DNA of 53,934 nt from Candidatus Burkholderia verschuerenii (lineage in GTDB: Bacteria > Pseudomonadota > Gammaproteobacteria > Burkholderiales > Burkholderiaceae): the NCBI RefSeq assembly GCF_001189365.1, contig NZ_LFJJ01000010.1, positions 1-53,934 of the forward strand. Direction: 5' to 3'. The notes under the pieces were generated by a model that worked only from the letters and a program-made list of their open reading frames with translations, was not told the DNA's origin and did no database searches. Shown here one piece after another: positions 47,641-53,934 of this stretch. Both the position numbers and the translations under genes were made by a program. Numbering within the stretch: position 1 is the first letter of the stretch; each line of letters opens with the position of its first letter.

Positions 47641-48741
47641 TCAGTCCTTCAGCAACCGCAGCGGATGCGTCGCCAGCGTCCACGCGCTTTCGAACATGCG
47701 CTCGACATCGGCCGAACCGACTTCCTCGGCCCGCGCGATCTTCCACGCCGGCTGATTGTCCTTGTCGACGATGCGCGCGCGAATCCCCTCCACCACGTCG
47801 CCGCGACCGAACGTCGTGCGCGTCAGATCGAGATCGCGGCGCAGCGTTTCGGCCATCGTCGAGAACTTGGCGCGGTCGACTTGCTGCAGCGACACATCGA
47901 CCGATAACGGCGAGCGCTCGCGCAATTCCAGCGCCGTGCGCTCGGCCCACTCGCTGGTGTCGCGATCGAGCGAAGCCAGAATCGCCGCGCCGTTGCCGAC
48001 CGCGAAGTGCTTGTCGATGGGCGTGCGCGCCAGCGCGAACTCGCAGCGATCCAGCGTCGGCTGGACCTTGAACTTCTGCGTTTCGCGCTCGATGAAGCGC
48101 ACGATATCCACGCCGTCCATGAAGCGCTGATGCCGCAAGTCCTCGATCAGGCCCGGCAGCGCGCCATCGTCGAGATAGGCGTCGGCCATGCGCGCGTAGA
48201 GCGCGTCGGCGGCGCTCATGATCGAACCGGTCGCCGCCAGATAACGGCCAATCGCGCCCGGCGCGCGCGCCAGGAACCAGCTCACGCCAACGTCCGGAAA
48301 CAGCCCGATGCGCGTCTCCGGCATTGCCATCTTGGTCGTCTGCGTGACGATCCGCAGGCCGCCCGTATGATGCGCGCCCTGCGAAATGCCCATGCCGCCG
48401 CCCATCGTCACGCCGTTCATCACCGCGATATACGGCTTCGGGAACGTGAAAATGGTGTGATTGAGCTTGTATTCGTCGGTGAAGAACGAGTCGATCGCGT
48501 CGCGGTCGCCGGCCTTCGCCGATTCGTACAGAAAACGGATGTCGCCGCCCGCGCAGAACGCATGCGCGTGCGGGCTGTACACCACGACCGCGCGGATCGC
48601 GTGATCATGGCGCCAGGCGCGCAGGGCCTCGCTGATCGAGCGCAGCATCGGCGGGGTCAAGGCATTGAGCGCCTTCGGACGATCGAGAGCAATGAAGCCG
48701 ATGCCGTTGGCGGTGTCGATACGGATATCTTCGGTGGTCAT
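47641..48741 (-). CDS. 3-hydroxyisobutyryl-CoA hydrolase-like protein (enoyl-CoA hydratase fold)
   Basis: A 366-residue crotonase-fold enzyme. The oxyanion-hole segments are AFCAGGDIRFLYE and GVTMGGGMGISQG, and MPETRIGLFPDVGVSWFLAR is typical of 3-hydroxyisobutyryl-CoA hydrolases of valine breakdown, as is the long C-terminal domain. The start MTTEDIRI gives the usual length; a longer in-frame start 72 bp upstream cannot be excluded. No valine-pathway neighbours are seen. Confidence 0.85.
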   Translation of the reverse strand: MTTEDIRIDTANGIGFIALDRPKALNALTPPMLRSISEALRAWRHDHAIRAVVVYSPHAHAFCAGGDIRFLYESAKAGDRDAIDSFFTDEYKLNHTIFTFPKPYIAVMNGVTMGGGMGISQGAHHTGGLRIVTQTTKMAMPETRIGLFPDVGVSWFLARAPGAIGRYLAATGSIMSAADALYARMADAYLDDGALPGLIEDLRHQRFMDGVDIVRFIERETQKFKVQPTLDRCEFALARTPIDKHFAVGNGAAILASLDRDTSEWAERTALELRERSPLSVDVSLQQVDRAKFSTMAETLRRDLDLTRTTFGRGDVVEGIRARIVDKDNQPAWKIARAEEVGSADVERMFESAWTLATHPLRLLKD

Positions 48742-48954
48742 CGTGTCTGGTTGAGGGTCGGTTCGCGGTTTCGCCCGTTTCTCATCGAATGCTCGCTTCA
48801 TGCCGATGGACACGTCCTGCCTGCCCTACGCGCACTTGCGCACTTGCCTACGCTGCTGCGAAACCCTGCAAGGCATTGTCGGCACCGGCGATTTTGAAGT
48901 CAAACGCGAATTCGCGAATTCGATAGCGCGCATATCCGCGCCCCGACACCGAAC

Positions 48955-49137
48955 TCAGACGATCAACTTGCTGTCGTCGTCCTGCTGCTGCGTTGCGCCG
49001 TAGAGCGGGTCATCCGACTCGCGCAGCACGACCGAAGCAAACACGATGCACAACGCCAACACCATCAGGCCGAGCGCGGCCCAGATGAGCCATAGCGCAT
49101 TGGATTCGACGAGTGTATGCAGAAAGGAATGAAACAT
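48955..49137 (-). CDS. Small single-pass membrane protein
   Basis: A 60-residue protein with one long helix (NALWLIWAALGLMVLALCIV) and an acidic cytoplasmic tail ending DDDSKLIV. Unknown function. The ribosome site is weak. Both flanks (48742-48954 and 49138-49396) contain no other gene I can support. Confidence 0.55.
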   Translation of the reverse strand: MFHSFLHTLVESNALWLIWAALGLMVLALCIVFASVVLRESDDPLYGATQQQDDDSKLIV

Positions 49138-49396
49138 TGGCGACCCCGCGCGATTTTTATAATGGATGCCCGATAGAGCGAATGCCATCGAGCAAGGAGC
49201 GTGCCGTGCGAATCGCGTCGCAAGCGGCCGAGTAAACCTGAAGTGAGTCGATGGTACTCCGACTCGCCCCGATGCGTAAGGATATGTAACGCACAAGGAA
49301 AAAATAACGGCTCATGCGCGACCTTGCCGCTAGGTGGCTGCGTATCGCGTACAAGGAAGCTCTTACATCAGCGCGTGTAAGAGCGGTGAATGGCGT

Positions 49397-49681
49397 TCAC
49401 GCCAGCACGCGGCCCGGCGGAAAATGGCCGCTTTTAAGCAGCACCGGCGAACCCTTGGTCACGCGCAAATGTTCGCGCGCCACGGCTTCGATTCGCGTGC
49501 GTCCCGCATCGAACGCGTTGATCCAGCCGGCGCGATCATAGGTCTCGGCGCCGAAATGATCCTCCAGCGCTTCGACGGAAATCGCGCACGGCACGCGCTG
49601 GCCATCGACGAGCGCGGCGAATTCCACGGTGAGATTGACGTCCCGATAAGCGGGCGCGTCCGGAAGAAAATCGATGTTCAT
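49397..49681 (-). CDS. DUF1488 family protein
   Basis: A 94-residue protein matching the DUF1488 pattern: MNIDFLPDAPAYRDVNLTVE, then FAALVDGQRVPCAISVEALE and DHFGAE. DUF1488 proteins are small, common in Burkholderia, and of unknown role. First of three small leftward genes down to 50451 in genome order, though each has its own spacing. Intact. Confidence 0.75.
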   Translation of the reverse strand: MNIDFLPDAPAYRDVNLTVEFAALVDGQRVPCAISVEALEDHFGAETYDRAGWINAFDAGRTRIEAVAREHLRVTKGSPVLLKSGHFPPGRVLA

Positions 49682-49831
49682 GATGGCCTCATTGCACGGG
49701 CGCGTGGCCCGAATCCCGAAGCGCGTTCGACGCGGCGCGTGGACATTCGTTCGAGGGCGCGCGGCTTCGTCCGCGTGAATCGATGAGGCGGATATGGTAC
49801 TCGCGCTGCCGTCCCGCGGTCCAGAACGCGA

Positions 49832-50188
49832 TCAAACGGTCAGCACGTCTTCGGTGACGTCCACGACGAGCAGCGAACTCGCCAGCGGATCGGCGTAGTT
49901 GAAATCCAGATGCCGGCTCATTTCCCGCACGCGTTCGCAGATTCGGTCGCGCGCGGCTTCCGGCAATCCGGGATAGGCGCGCAGCACGCGCGCATCGAAA
50001 CGATAATGCACGCCCCACGCGATATTGCCGGGATGATTCGCCACCCCGCCCGTGCGCCAGCTGACGAACAGCGCGGGCGTCGCTTCGTGGCCGATTTCCG
50101 CGACATCCGCGCCGCTGGGAAACAGGTCGATGAGACAGTTCGCGACGTCGTACAGCACGGCATGACGGAGTTGTGCGGGACGCATCAT
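49832..50188 (-). CDS. Conserved hypothetical protein (possibly DUF3022)
   Basis: A 118-residue soluble protein. The N-terminal half (LRHAVLYDVANCLIDLFP) and the tail FNYADPLASSLLVVDVTEDV are its clearest parts. It resembles the Burkholderia-restricted DUF3022 family, though I cannot confirm this. It lies 2 bp downstream of the next gene, so the two are probably co-transcribed. Confidence 0.6.
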   Translation of the reverse strand: MMRPAQLRHAVLYDVANCLIDLFPSGADVAEIGHEATPALFVSWRTGGVANHPGNIAWGVHYRFDARVLRAYPGLPEAARDRICERVREMSRHLDFNYADPLASSLLVVDVTEDVLTV

Positions 50189-50190
50189 GG

Positions 50191-50451
50191 TCAGCCCGTC
50201 GCCCGCAGCAGGCGGTTATATTCGCGCGCGGATTCCTCGACGTAGCCGAGCGCTTCGCGTTCGGTCTGAAAGCGCCGCTCCGGACCGAGATCGACGAGCG
50301 CCTCGAAGCGATGCACGTCGTCCGGACCGCCCGGCGCGAGAATGACCGAGCCGACGTAGATCGGCGCGCCATCGCCCTCTTGCGACTGCACGAGCCGCGC
50401 CGACGTGCTGATGTAATACCCGCGATACGGTCCCGAGACTCTTTCTGCCAT
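50191..50451 (-). CDS. Small conserved hypothetical protein
   Basis: An 86-residue soluble protein with strands PYRGYYISTSARLV and PIYVGSVILAPGGPD and a C-terminal helix EREALGYVEESAREYNRLL. GGAGGGTGAGAGC precedes the ATG, a strong site. Co-transcribed with the DUF3022-like gene 2 bp downstream. Unknown function. Confidence 0.65.
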   Translation of the reverse strand: MAERVSGPYRGYYISTSARLVQSQEGDGAPIYVGSVILAPGGPDDVHRFEALVDLGPERRFQTEREALGYVEESAREYNRLLRATG

Positions 50452-50729
50452 GCTCTCACCCTCCGTCTTGTTGGAACGCCCGCCGCGTTGCAAACGGTCG
50501 TTCATATTTATAAGGTGCGCTTTTCGGAAATTGGTTCAGCCTGCGCGAGCGTCCCCGCTACGGCGGCGACACGATTCCGTTCGCAAGGCGCGCGCCTGAA
50601 TCGGCACGGTCACGAACGCTTACGTGTGGCGTAAGGCGCCTGTGGGACAATGCCCATCTCGAAAAAGTCGCGGCGTGCGATTCGAACCAGGCGTGCGCCT
50701 ACCATCCGTATCCAGAGGTGAAGTTGAAG

Positions 50730-51083
50730 ATGATGCAAGACGTTCGGCCCACGCGCCGATTTTCCATTCGTGCCGGGTTGCGCGTCGCGAGCTGCGGCGC
50801 GGCGGCGCTGGCGATTACGAGTCTGGGCGCGTGCGCGTCGTCGAACGATGCGTCGCTCATCAATCTGCCCGATGGCCAGACCGGATACGCCGTCAATTGC
50901 AGCGGCGCGGACGCAGGCTCCAGTTGGGCGAGTTGCTACGTGCTCGCCGGCAAGAAGTGCGGCGCGACGGGTTACGACATCGTCTCCAAGGACAACGAGG
51001 AAGGCGGTCCGACCGGCGGCGGCATCACCAACGTGATTTCGGCGAACGTGAAAAATCGCTCGATGATCGTGCGCTGCAAATAA
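50730..51083 (+). CDS. Predicted lipoprotein
   Basis: A 117-residue lipoprotein with an extended twin-arginine-like N-terminus (RPTRRFSIRAGLRVAS), hydrophobic stretch and lipobox LGAC with Cys35. The mature part has four Cys residues (VNCSG, SCYVL, KKCGA, IVRCK) that could form two disulfides. Unknown function. AGAGG lies about 11 bases ahead of the chosen ATG; a GTG 12 bp earlier is possible. Confidence 0.65.
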   Translation: MMQDVRPTRRFSIRAGLRVASCGAAALAITSLGACASSNDASLINLPDGQTGYAVNCSGADAGSSWASCYVLAGKKCGATGYDIVSKDNEEGGPTGGGITNVISANVKNRSMIVRCK

Positions 51084-51100
51084 GCCAAGCCAAGAGCGCG

Positions 51101-51439
51101 TCAGTGCGCGCTCATTTTCGAGAACGCGTTCAGCACCACGACGCCCGATACGATCAGTCCCATGCCGATGACAGCCGCAAGATCCGGCGTCTGCTTGAAG
51201 AAGAGCGTGATCAGCACGATGCCCGCGCCCGACCACACCGCATACACGATGCCCACCGGCAGCGTGCGCAGCGACAGCGACAGCGAGAGCGACAGCAGAT
51301 AAAACGACACGCCATAGCCGACGACGACGACGGCCGCGGGAATCGCGCGCGTGAAGCCATCGAAGGCGCGCAGCGCGGAAGTCGCGATCACTTCCGCGAC
51401 GATCGCAATGGCGAGTAGCACATAAGCTTGCGAACGCAT
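51101..51439 (-). CDS. Small multidrug resistance transporter (EmrE/QacE-like) with an expanded repeat
   Basis: A 112-residue four-helix proton/drug antiporter. The essential Glu16 is in [16 protein letters not shown], and [19 protein letters not shown] is the family core of helix 3. At the end of helix 2 the protein reads [14 protein letters not shown] where relatives have about four fewer residues. The DNA there is a hexanucleotide repeat (CTGTCG-like, about four units), so a 12-bp in-frame expansion is likely. Whether it is active is uncertain. It is 18 bp from the convergent lipoprotein gene. Confidence 0.85.
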   Translation of the reverse strand: MRSQAYVLLAIAIVAEVIATSALRAFDGFTRAIPAAVVVVGYGVSFYLLSLSLSLSLRTLPVGIVYAVWSGAGIVLITLFFKQTPDLAAVIGMGLIVSGVVVLNAFSKMSAH

Positions 51440-51483
51440 CGGTTTGAATCCTCTTGTTGTCGTCCGGTTCGATTTTGCTGTGT

Positions 51484-51981
51484 CTAGCCGCGCGCCAGCG
51501 AAAGCGCGCCGAAGTCCTCGCCGCGCACGGCGCACAACGCTTCCACGACGAACTGATGATCGTCGCGCTGACGCAGGCCCGACACCGTCACCGAGCCGAT
51601 CACGCCCGCGTTCGCCACGCGCAGCGGAAACGCGCCGCCGTGCGATGCGAACGCCGATGCATCGAGCCCGTACTTCTCCGCGAGCGTCGCGCCCGCCTGT
51701 TGCAGCGCCAATCCGATCGCATACGAGCTGCGATGGAAATGCGCGACCGTGTTCGCCTTGCGCTCGGCCCAGCGCGCGTTGTCGGGCGTGGTGGCATCGA
51801 GCGCGACGTGAAACAGCACGCGCCCGAATACGCGAATGTCGATCACGATGGCCGCATCGCGAGCGAGCGCCATTTCACGCAGTTGCGTGCCGAGTTGCCA
51901 CGCTTCGTCGGCGTGGAATTGCGGGAACGTCAGCACCCGTTCCTGATGCGCGATGGTTTGCAGATCGTGAGCGATATCCAT
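51484..51981 (-). CDS. UPF0303 (DUF336, heme-degrading-domain-like) protein
   Basis: A 165-residue protein of the UPF0303 family. The start [20 protein letters not shown], the middle [20 protein letters not shown] and the end [20 protein letters not shown] match the family well. The fold resembles HbpS/GlcG heme- or ligand-binding proteins, but the function of this group is not established. Intact. Confidence 0.82.
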   Translation of the reverse strand: MDIAHDLQTIAHQERVLTFPQFHADEAWQLGTQLREMALARDAAIVIDIRVFGRVLFHVALDATTPDNARWAERKANTVAHFHRSSYAIGLALQQAGATLAEKYGLDASAFASHGGAFPLRVANAGVIGSVTVSGLRQRDDHQFVVEALCAVRGEDFGALSLARG

Positions 51982-52149
51982 GAGTGCGTCTCCCTGAATG
52001 TCTCGATGCACATGCGTCGTCGCCGTTTGATTCTGACATGCGCGTGTGAAGGCGAAATGCCTGGCGCGGTCACGAACCGGATCAAAAGCGACGTGGTGAC
52101 GAGTTGCGCTCGCGATGCGCACGACGCGCAAATGCAGCGGCAAGAAAGC

Positions 52150-52187
52150 AAAAAGCCCGGCTCGTTGTTGTGCGTGCCGGGCTTTTT
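52150..52187. terminator. Bidirectional terminator hairpin
   Basis: A 7-bp GC stem GCCCGGC / GCCGGGC with flanking A5/T5 and a 14-nt loop. With A-run on one side and T-run on the other it can terminate in both directions; most useful for transcripts entering from the initiator tRNA side. Confidence 0.75.
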
Positions 52188-52220
52188 GATTGAATACTTG
52201 ACGGAAGACTGAACCGTTAA

Positions 52221-52297
<77 letters not shown>

Positions 52298-52487
52298 TCC
52301 GTCGAAGAAAAAATTATAAGTCATCGCTTACCCGGACGCAATGCCTGCTTTGGTTTTTTCCATGCACGCGTGCGAATCGTGCTGCGTCGAATGGTCTCTA
52401 TAACCATGGGCATCGCGTAAAGCGACTTGGGCTGCGTGGCATAATCGGCCGTCTTCCAGGCACTTATTTTCAGGTATCGAACGCGGC

Positions 52488-52970
52488 ATGTATTCCATGC
52501 GTCGAGGCATCGTGGGACGAGTCGGCGGGTTCGCGGCATTGTGCGCGATCCTGCTGCTTTCGCTCGCACCGCTCGCATCGCAACTGCTCGCGCATGCGCA
52601 AATCGATGCGCCGTTGTGCGCATCGAATGCGCGCGAGCATGGCGTGGTGTCGCACAAAGCGCACGATAAACACGACGCCATCGCGCAACTCGAAGCCTGC
52701 GGCTATTGCAATCTCGCCGCGCATGCATCGACGCCGTCTGTCATCGCGCACGCATCGGATCGTGCGGTTCACGCGCGCAATGCTTTCGTCGATATCGCGT
52801 TCATCGGTTCGCCGCGCATCGCGCCGCGCACGTACAGGCGCTCGCGGGCGCCGCCCTTCATCGTCGATCCGAAGCGTCTCACTCGCGCATCGACGCGCGA
52901 TACGAAGAACACGCTCGCCGCGAGATCGATCGCGATATCGACCTCGCGCGAGCGAACCAGCACTCACGAC
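52488..52970 (+). CDS. DUF2946-like protein, reading in frame into copC with no stop
   Basis: An exported-looking protein whose first 40 residues form a signal or membrane segment (GGFAALCAILLLSLAPLASQ) followed by a DACGYC-like LEACGYCNLAAHAS motif, typical of DUF2946 proteins near copper genes. After RAPPFIVDPK, where such proteins normally end, the frame continues with no stop for 41 codons into copC. It may be a stop-loss or a small indel near its end. As it stands a 282-residue fusion with CopC could be made. Function of the family unknown, with a likely role in copper handling. Confidence 0.6.
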
Positions 52971-53336
52971 ATGAAAACAAGCACACTCGCCACGCGCGGC
53001 CTGCTCGCCGCCGTGCTTCTGGCCGCGGCGCAACTCGCCTCCGCTCACGCCATCCCGAAGGTCCAGCAACCCGGACCGGGCGCGAAAGTCAGCGCGCCGC
53101 ACGAAGTCACCATCGAATTCACCGAAGCGCTCGAGCCCACGTTCAGCGCGATGTACGTGACGACCGAAAGCGGCACGCAGGTAACGACACACAAATCCAC
53201 CATCGATCTCGACGACAAGAAGATGATGCGGGTGTCGCTGCCCGATCTTCAGCCGGGCGTCTACACGGTGCAATGGAAGGCCTTCGCCGCCGATGGCCAT
53301 CGCACGCAAGGTCACTACAACTTCACGATCAAGTGA
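52971..53336 (+). CDS. copC: Copper resistance protein CopC
   Basis: A 121-residue periplasmic copper-binding protein. The signal peptide [20 protein letters not shown] to LASA leaves mature [12 protein letters not shown], placing a His at the copper-binding N-terminus. The conserved [15 protein letters not shown] end carries the Asp-Gly-His copper ligands. The ATG at 52971 lies inside the long upstream frame, and its own ribosome site is poor, so translation may depend on that frame. Followed 8 bp later by a PCuAC copper chaperone. Confidence 0.88.
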   Translation: MKTSTLATRGLLAAVLLAAAQLASAHAIPKVQQPGPGAKVSAPHEVTIEFTEALEPTFSAMYVTTESGTQVTTHKSTIDLDDKKMMRVSLPDLQPGVYTVQWKAFAADGHRTQGHYNFTIK

Positions 53337-53343
53337 GACCACA

Positions 53344-53784
53344 ATGAAAAAAATCGCTGTTCTGCTGGGCGTCGTCATCGGCGCGATGCTGCCGCCGGTC
53401 ACTCACGCCGCCACGCTCGACGCACATGACTGCTGGGTCCGTGCGATGCCGCCGAGCCTGCTCTCGTCGGGTTACTTCGTCGTCTCGAATAACGGCGACA
53501 AGCCCGCGACGCTCACCGCCGCCAGTTCGCCCGCCTTCGGCATGACGATGATGCACAAGTCCGAAAACAAGGGTGGCACCGCGACGATGGAGATGGTTTC
53601 GTCCGTCGATGTCCCCGCGCACGGCGCGCTCGAATTCAAGCCGAAGAGCTACCACCTGATGATGGAACAGCCGCCGAAAGCGCTGCAGGTCGGCTCGACG
53701 ATTCCGCTGCAACTCACCTTCGCCGATAAGTCCACGGTCGATCTGAAGTGCGCGGTGAAGTCGGCCGCGACGGTCGGCAACTAA
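53344..53784 (+). CDS. Periplasmic copper chaperone, PCuAC family
   Basis: A 146-residue protein with a signal peptide ([20 protein letters not shown] to HA). The copper motif (His/Met-rich H-x-M type) is seen in [20 protein letters not shown] and YHLMMEQPP. PCuAC proteins deliver Cu(I) to the CuA centre of cytochrome oxidase. Eight bases after copC, so co-transcribed. Ends in a terminator, behind which a probable intron is inserted. Confidence 0.9.
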   Translation: MKKIAVLLGVVIGAMLPPVTHAATLDAHDCWVRAMPPSLLSSGYFVVSNNGDKPATLTAASSPAFGMTMMHKSENKGGTATMEMVSSVDVPAHGALEFKPKSYHLMMEQPPKALQVGSTIPLQLTFADKSTVDLKCAVKSAATVGN

Positions 53785-53813
53785 GCGATTCGCATCACGC
53801 GACCGATAAAAAA

Positions 53814-53837
53814 GCCGCTCTTCGGAGCGGCCTTTTT
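53814..53837 (+). terminator. Rho-independent terminator of the copper cluster
   Basis: A 7-bp stem GCCGCTC / GAGCGGC with the stable loop TTCG, then CTTTTT. A classical terminator. The foreign-looking DNA that follows begins exactly at the end of its T-run. Confidence 0.9.
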
Positions 53838-53934
53838 GTGCGCCCAGCATGGGCGCACTCTTGCGGGTGCAAGTCGCGCGGCAAGTTGACCACAGCGAGC
53901 GAAGTGAAGCGCAACTGCGGAAGGGCGACCGACC
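53838..53934 (+). mobile_element. Probable 5' end of a group II intron, cut by the window edge
   Basis: The sequence starts GTGCGCCC, consistent with the GUGYG 5' end of group II introns, directly after the terminator T-run. It then has a 9-bp stem (GTGCGCCCA / TGGGCGCAC), GGGTGCAAGTC and a GAGCGAAG-type stretch like domain I. Insertion just behind a terminator is the known site preference of class C group II introns. No reverse transcriptase can be seen because the window ends. An alternative is another repeat element with a hairpin end. Confidence 0.5.

Overview
The window looks like a GC-rich betaproteobacterial chromosome of the Burkholderiaceae, most likely Burkholderia sensu lato (Caballeronia/Paraburkholderia-like). 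This rests on how the proteins read (LexA, transketolase, CysB, the glyoxylate operon, UPF0303 and DUF1488 proteins, an initiator tRNA) and on the dense GC-rich coding. Its main feature is ongoing gene decay. Nine loci are broken by nonsense codons, small indels, internal deletions, a tandem duplication or an insertion, while housekeeping genes are intact. This pattern fits a recent host-restricted symbiont (leaf-nodule Burkholderia are one such group), but that lifestyle is inference. Both window edges seem to lie in mobile DNA: a truncated oxidoreductase at the left and a probable group II intron 5' end at the right.

Layout. 1-3573: polar amino acid ABC transporter operon with a truncated FAD oxidoreductase, divergent from a GntR/FCD regulator. 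3637-4989: a beta-propeller lipoprotein and an NTF2-like protein. 5009-10072: ribose-type sugar ABC operon with a ROK repressor gene and its 27-bp palindromic operator; the 3' end of the permease gene is tandemly duplicated. 10292-14327: free-methionine-sulfoxide reductase, a dead sugar-binding protein gene, an orphan antitoxin-like regulator, an FAH-family sugar-acid enzyme and a divergent IclR regulator. 14630-18840: an EmrA-EmrB-outer-membrane-factor efflux operon in which all three genes are broken. 20868-24419: glyoxylate operon with gcl dead and hyi and glxR intact. 24627-30616: asparaginase and the sulfate-uptake cluster, with cysA and cysT dead and cysB, cysW and sbp intact. 30818-31562: lexA with two SOS boxes.

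31777-38676: small proteins, a universal stress protein, a NodIJ-like ABC-2 exporter, and gnd-tkt of the pentose phosphate pathway. 39011-43377: a frameshifted aldo/keto reductase, an MFS exporter and a lipoprotein/periplasmic/lytic transglycosylase cassette. 43397-51981: a dehydrogenase, many small conserved unknowns, dusA, tRNA-His, a 3-hydroxyisobutyryl-CoA hydrolase-like enzyme, an SMR pump and a UPF0303 protein. 52221-53784: initiator tRNA and a periplasmic copper cluster (DUF2946-like, CopC, PCuAC).

Functionally, the broken loci concern import or catabolism (sulfate, glyoxylate, sugars, amines) and drug efflux. SOS control, tRNA modification, pentose phosphate metabolism and the tRNAs are kept. 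I did not find a clearly new defence or biosynthetic system. The most unusual content is the decay pattern, the two mobile edges, the DUF2946-CopC in-frame junction and a few precise DNA structures.
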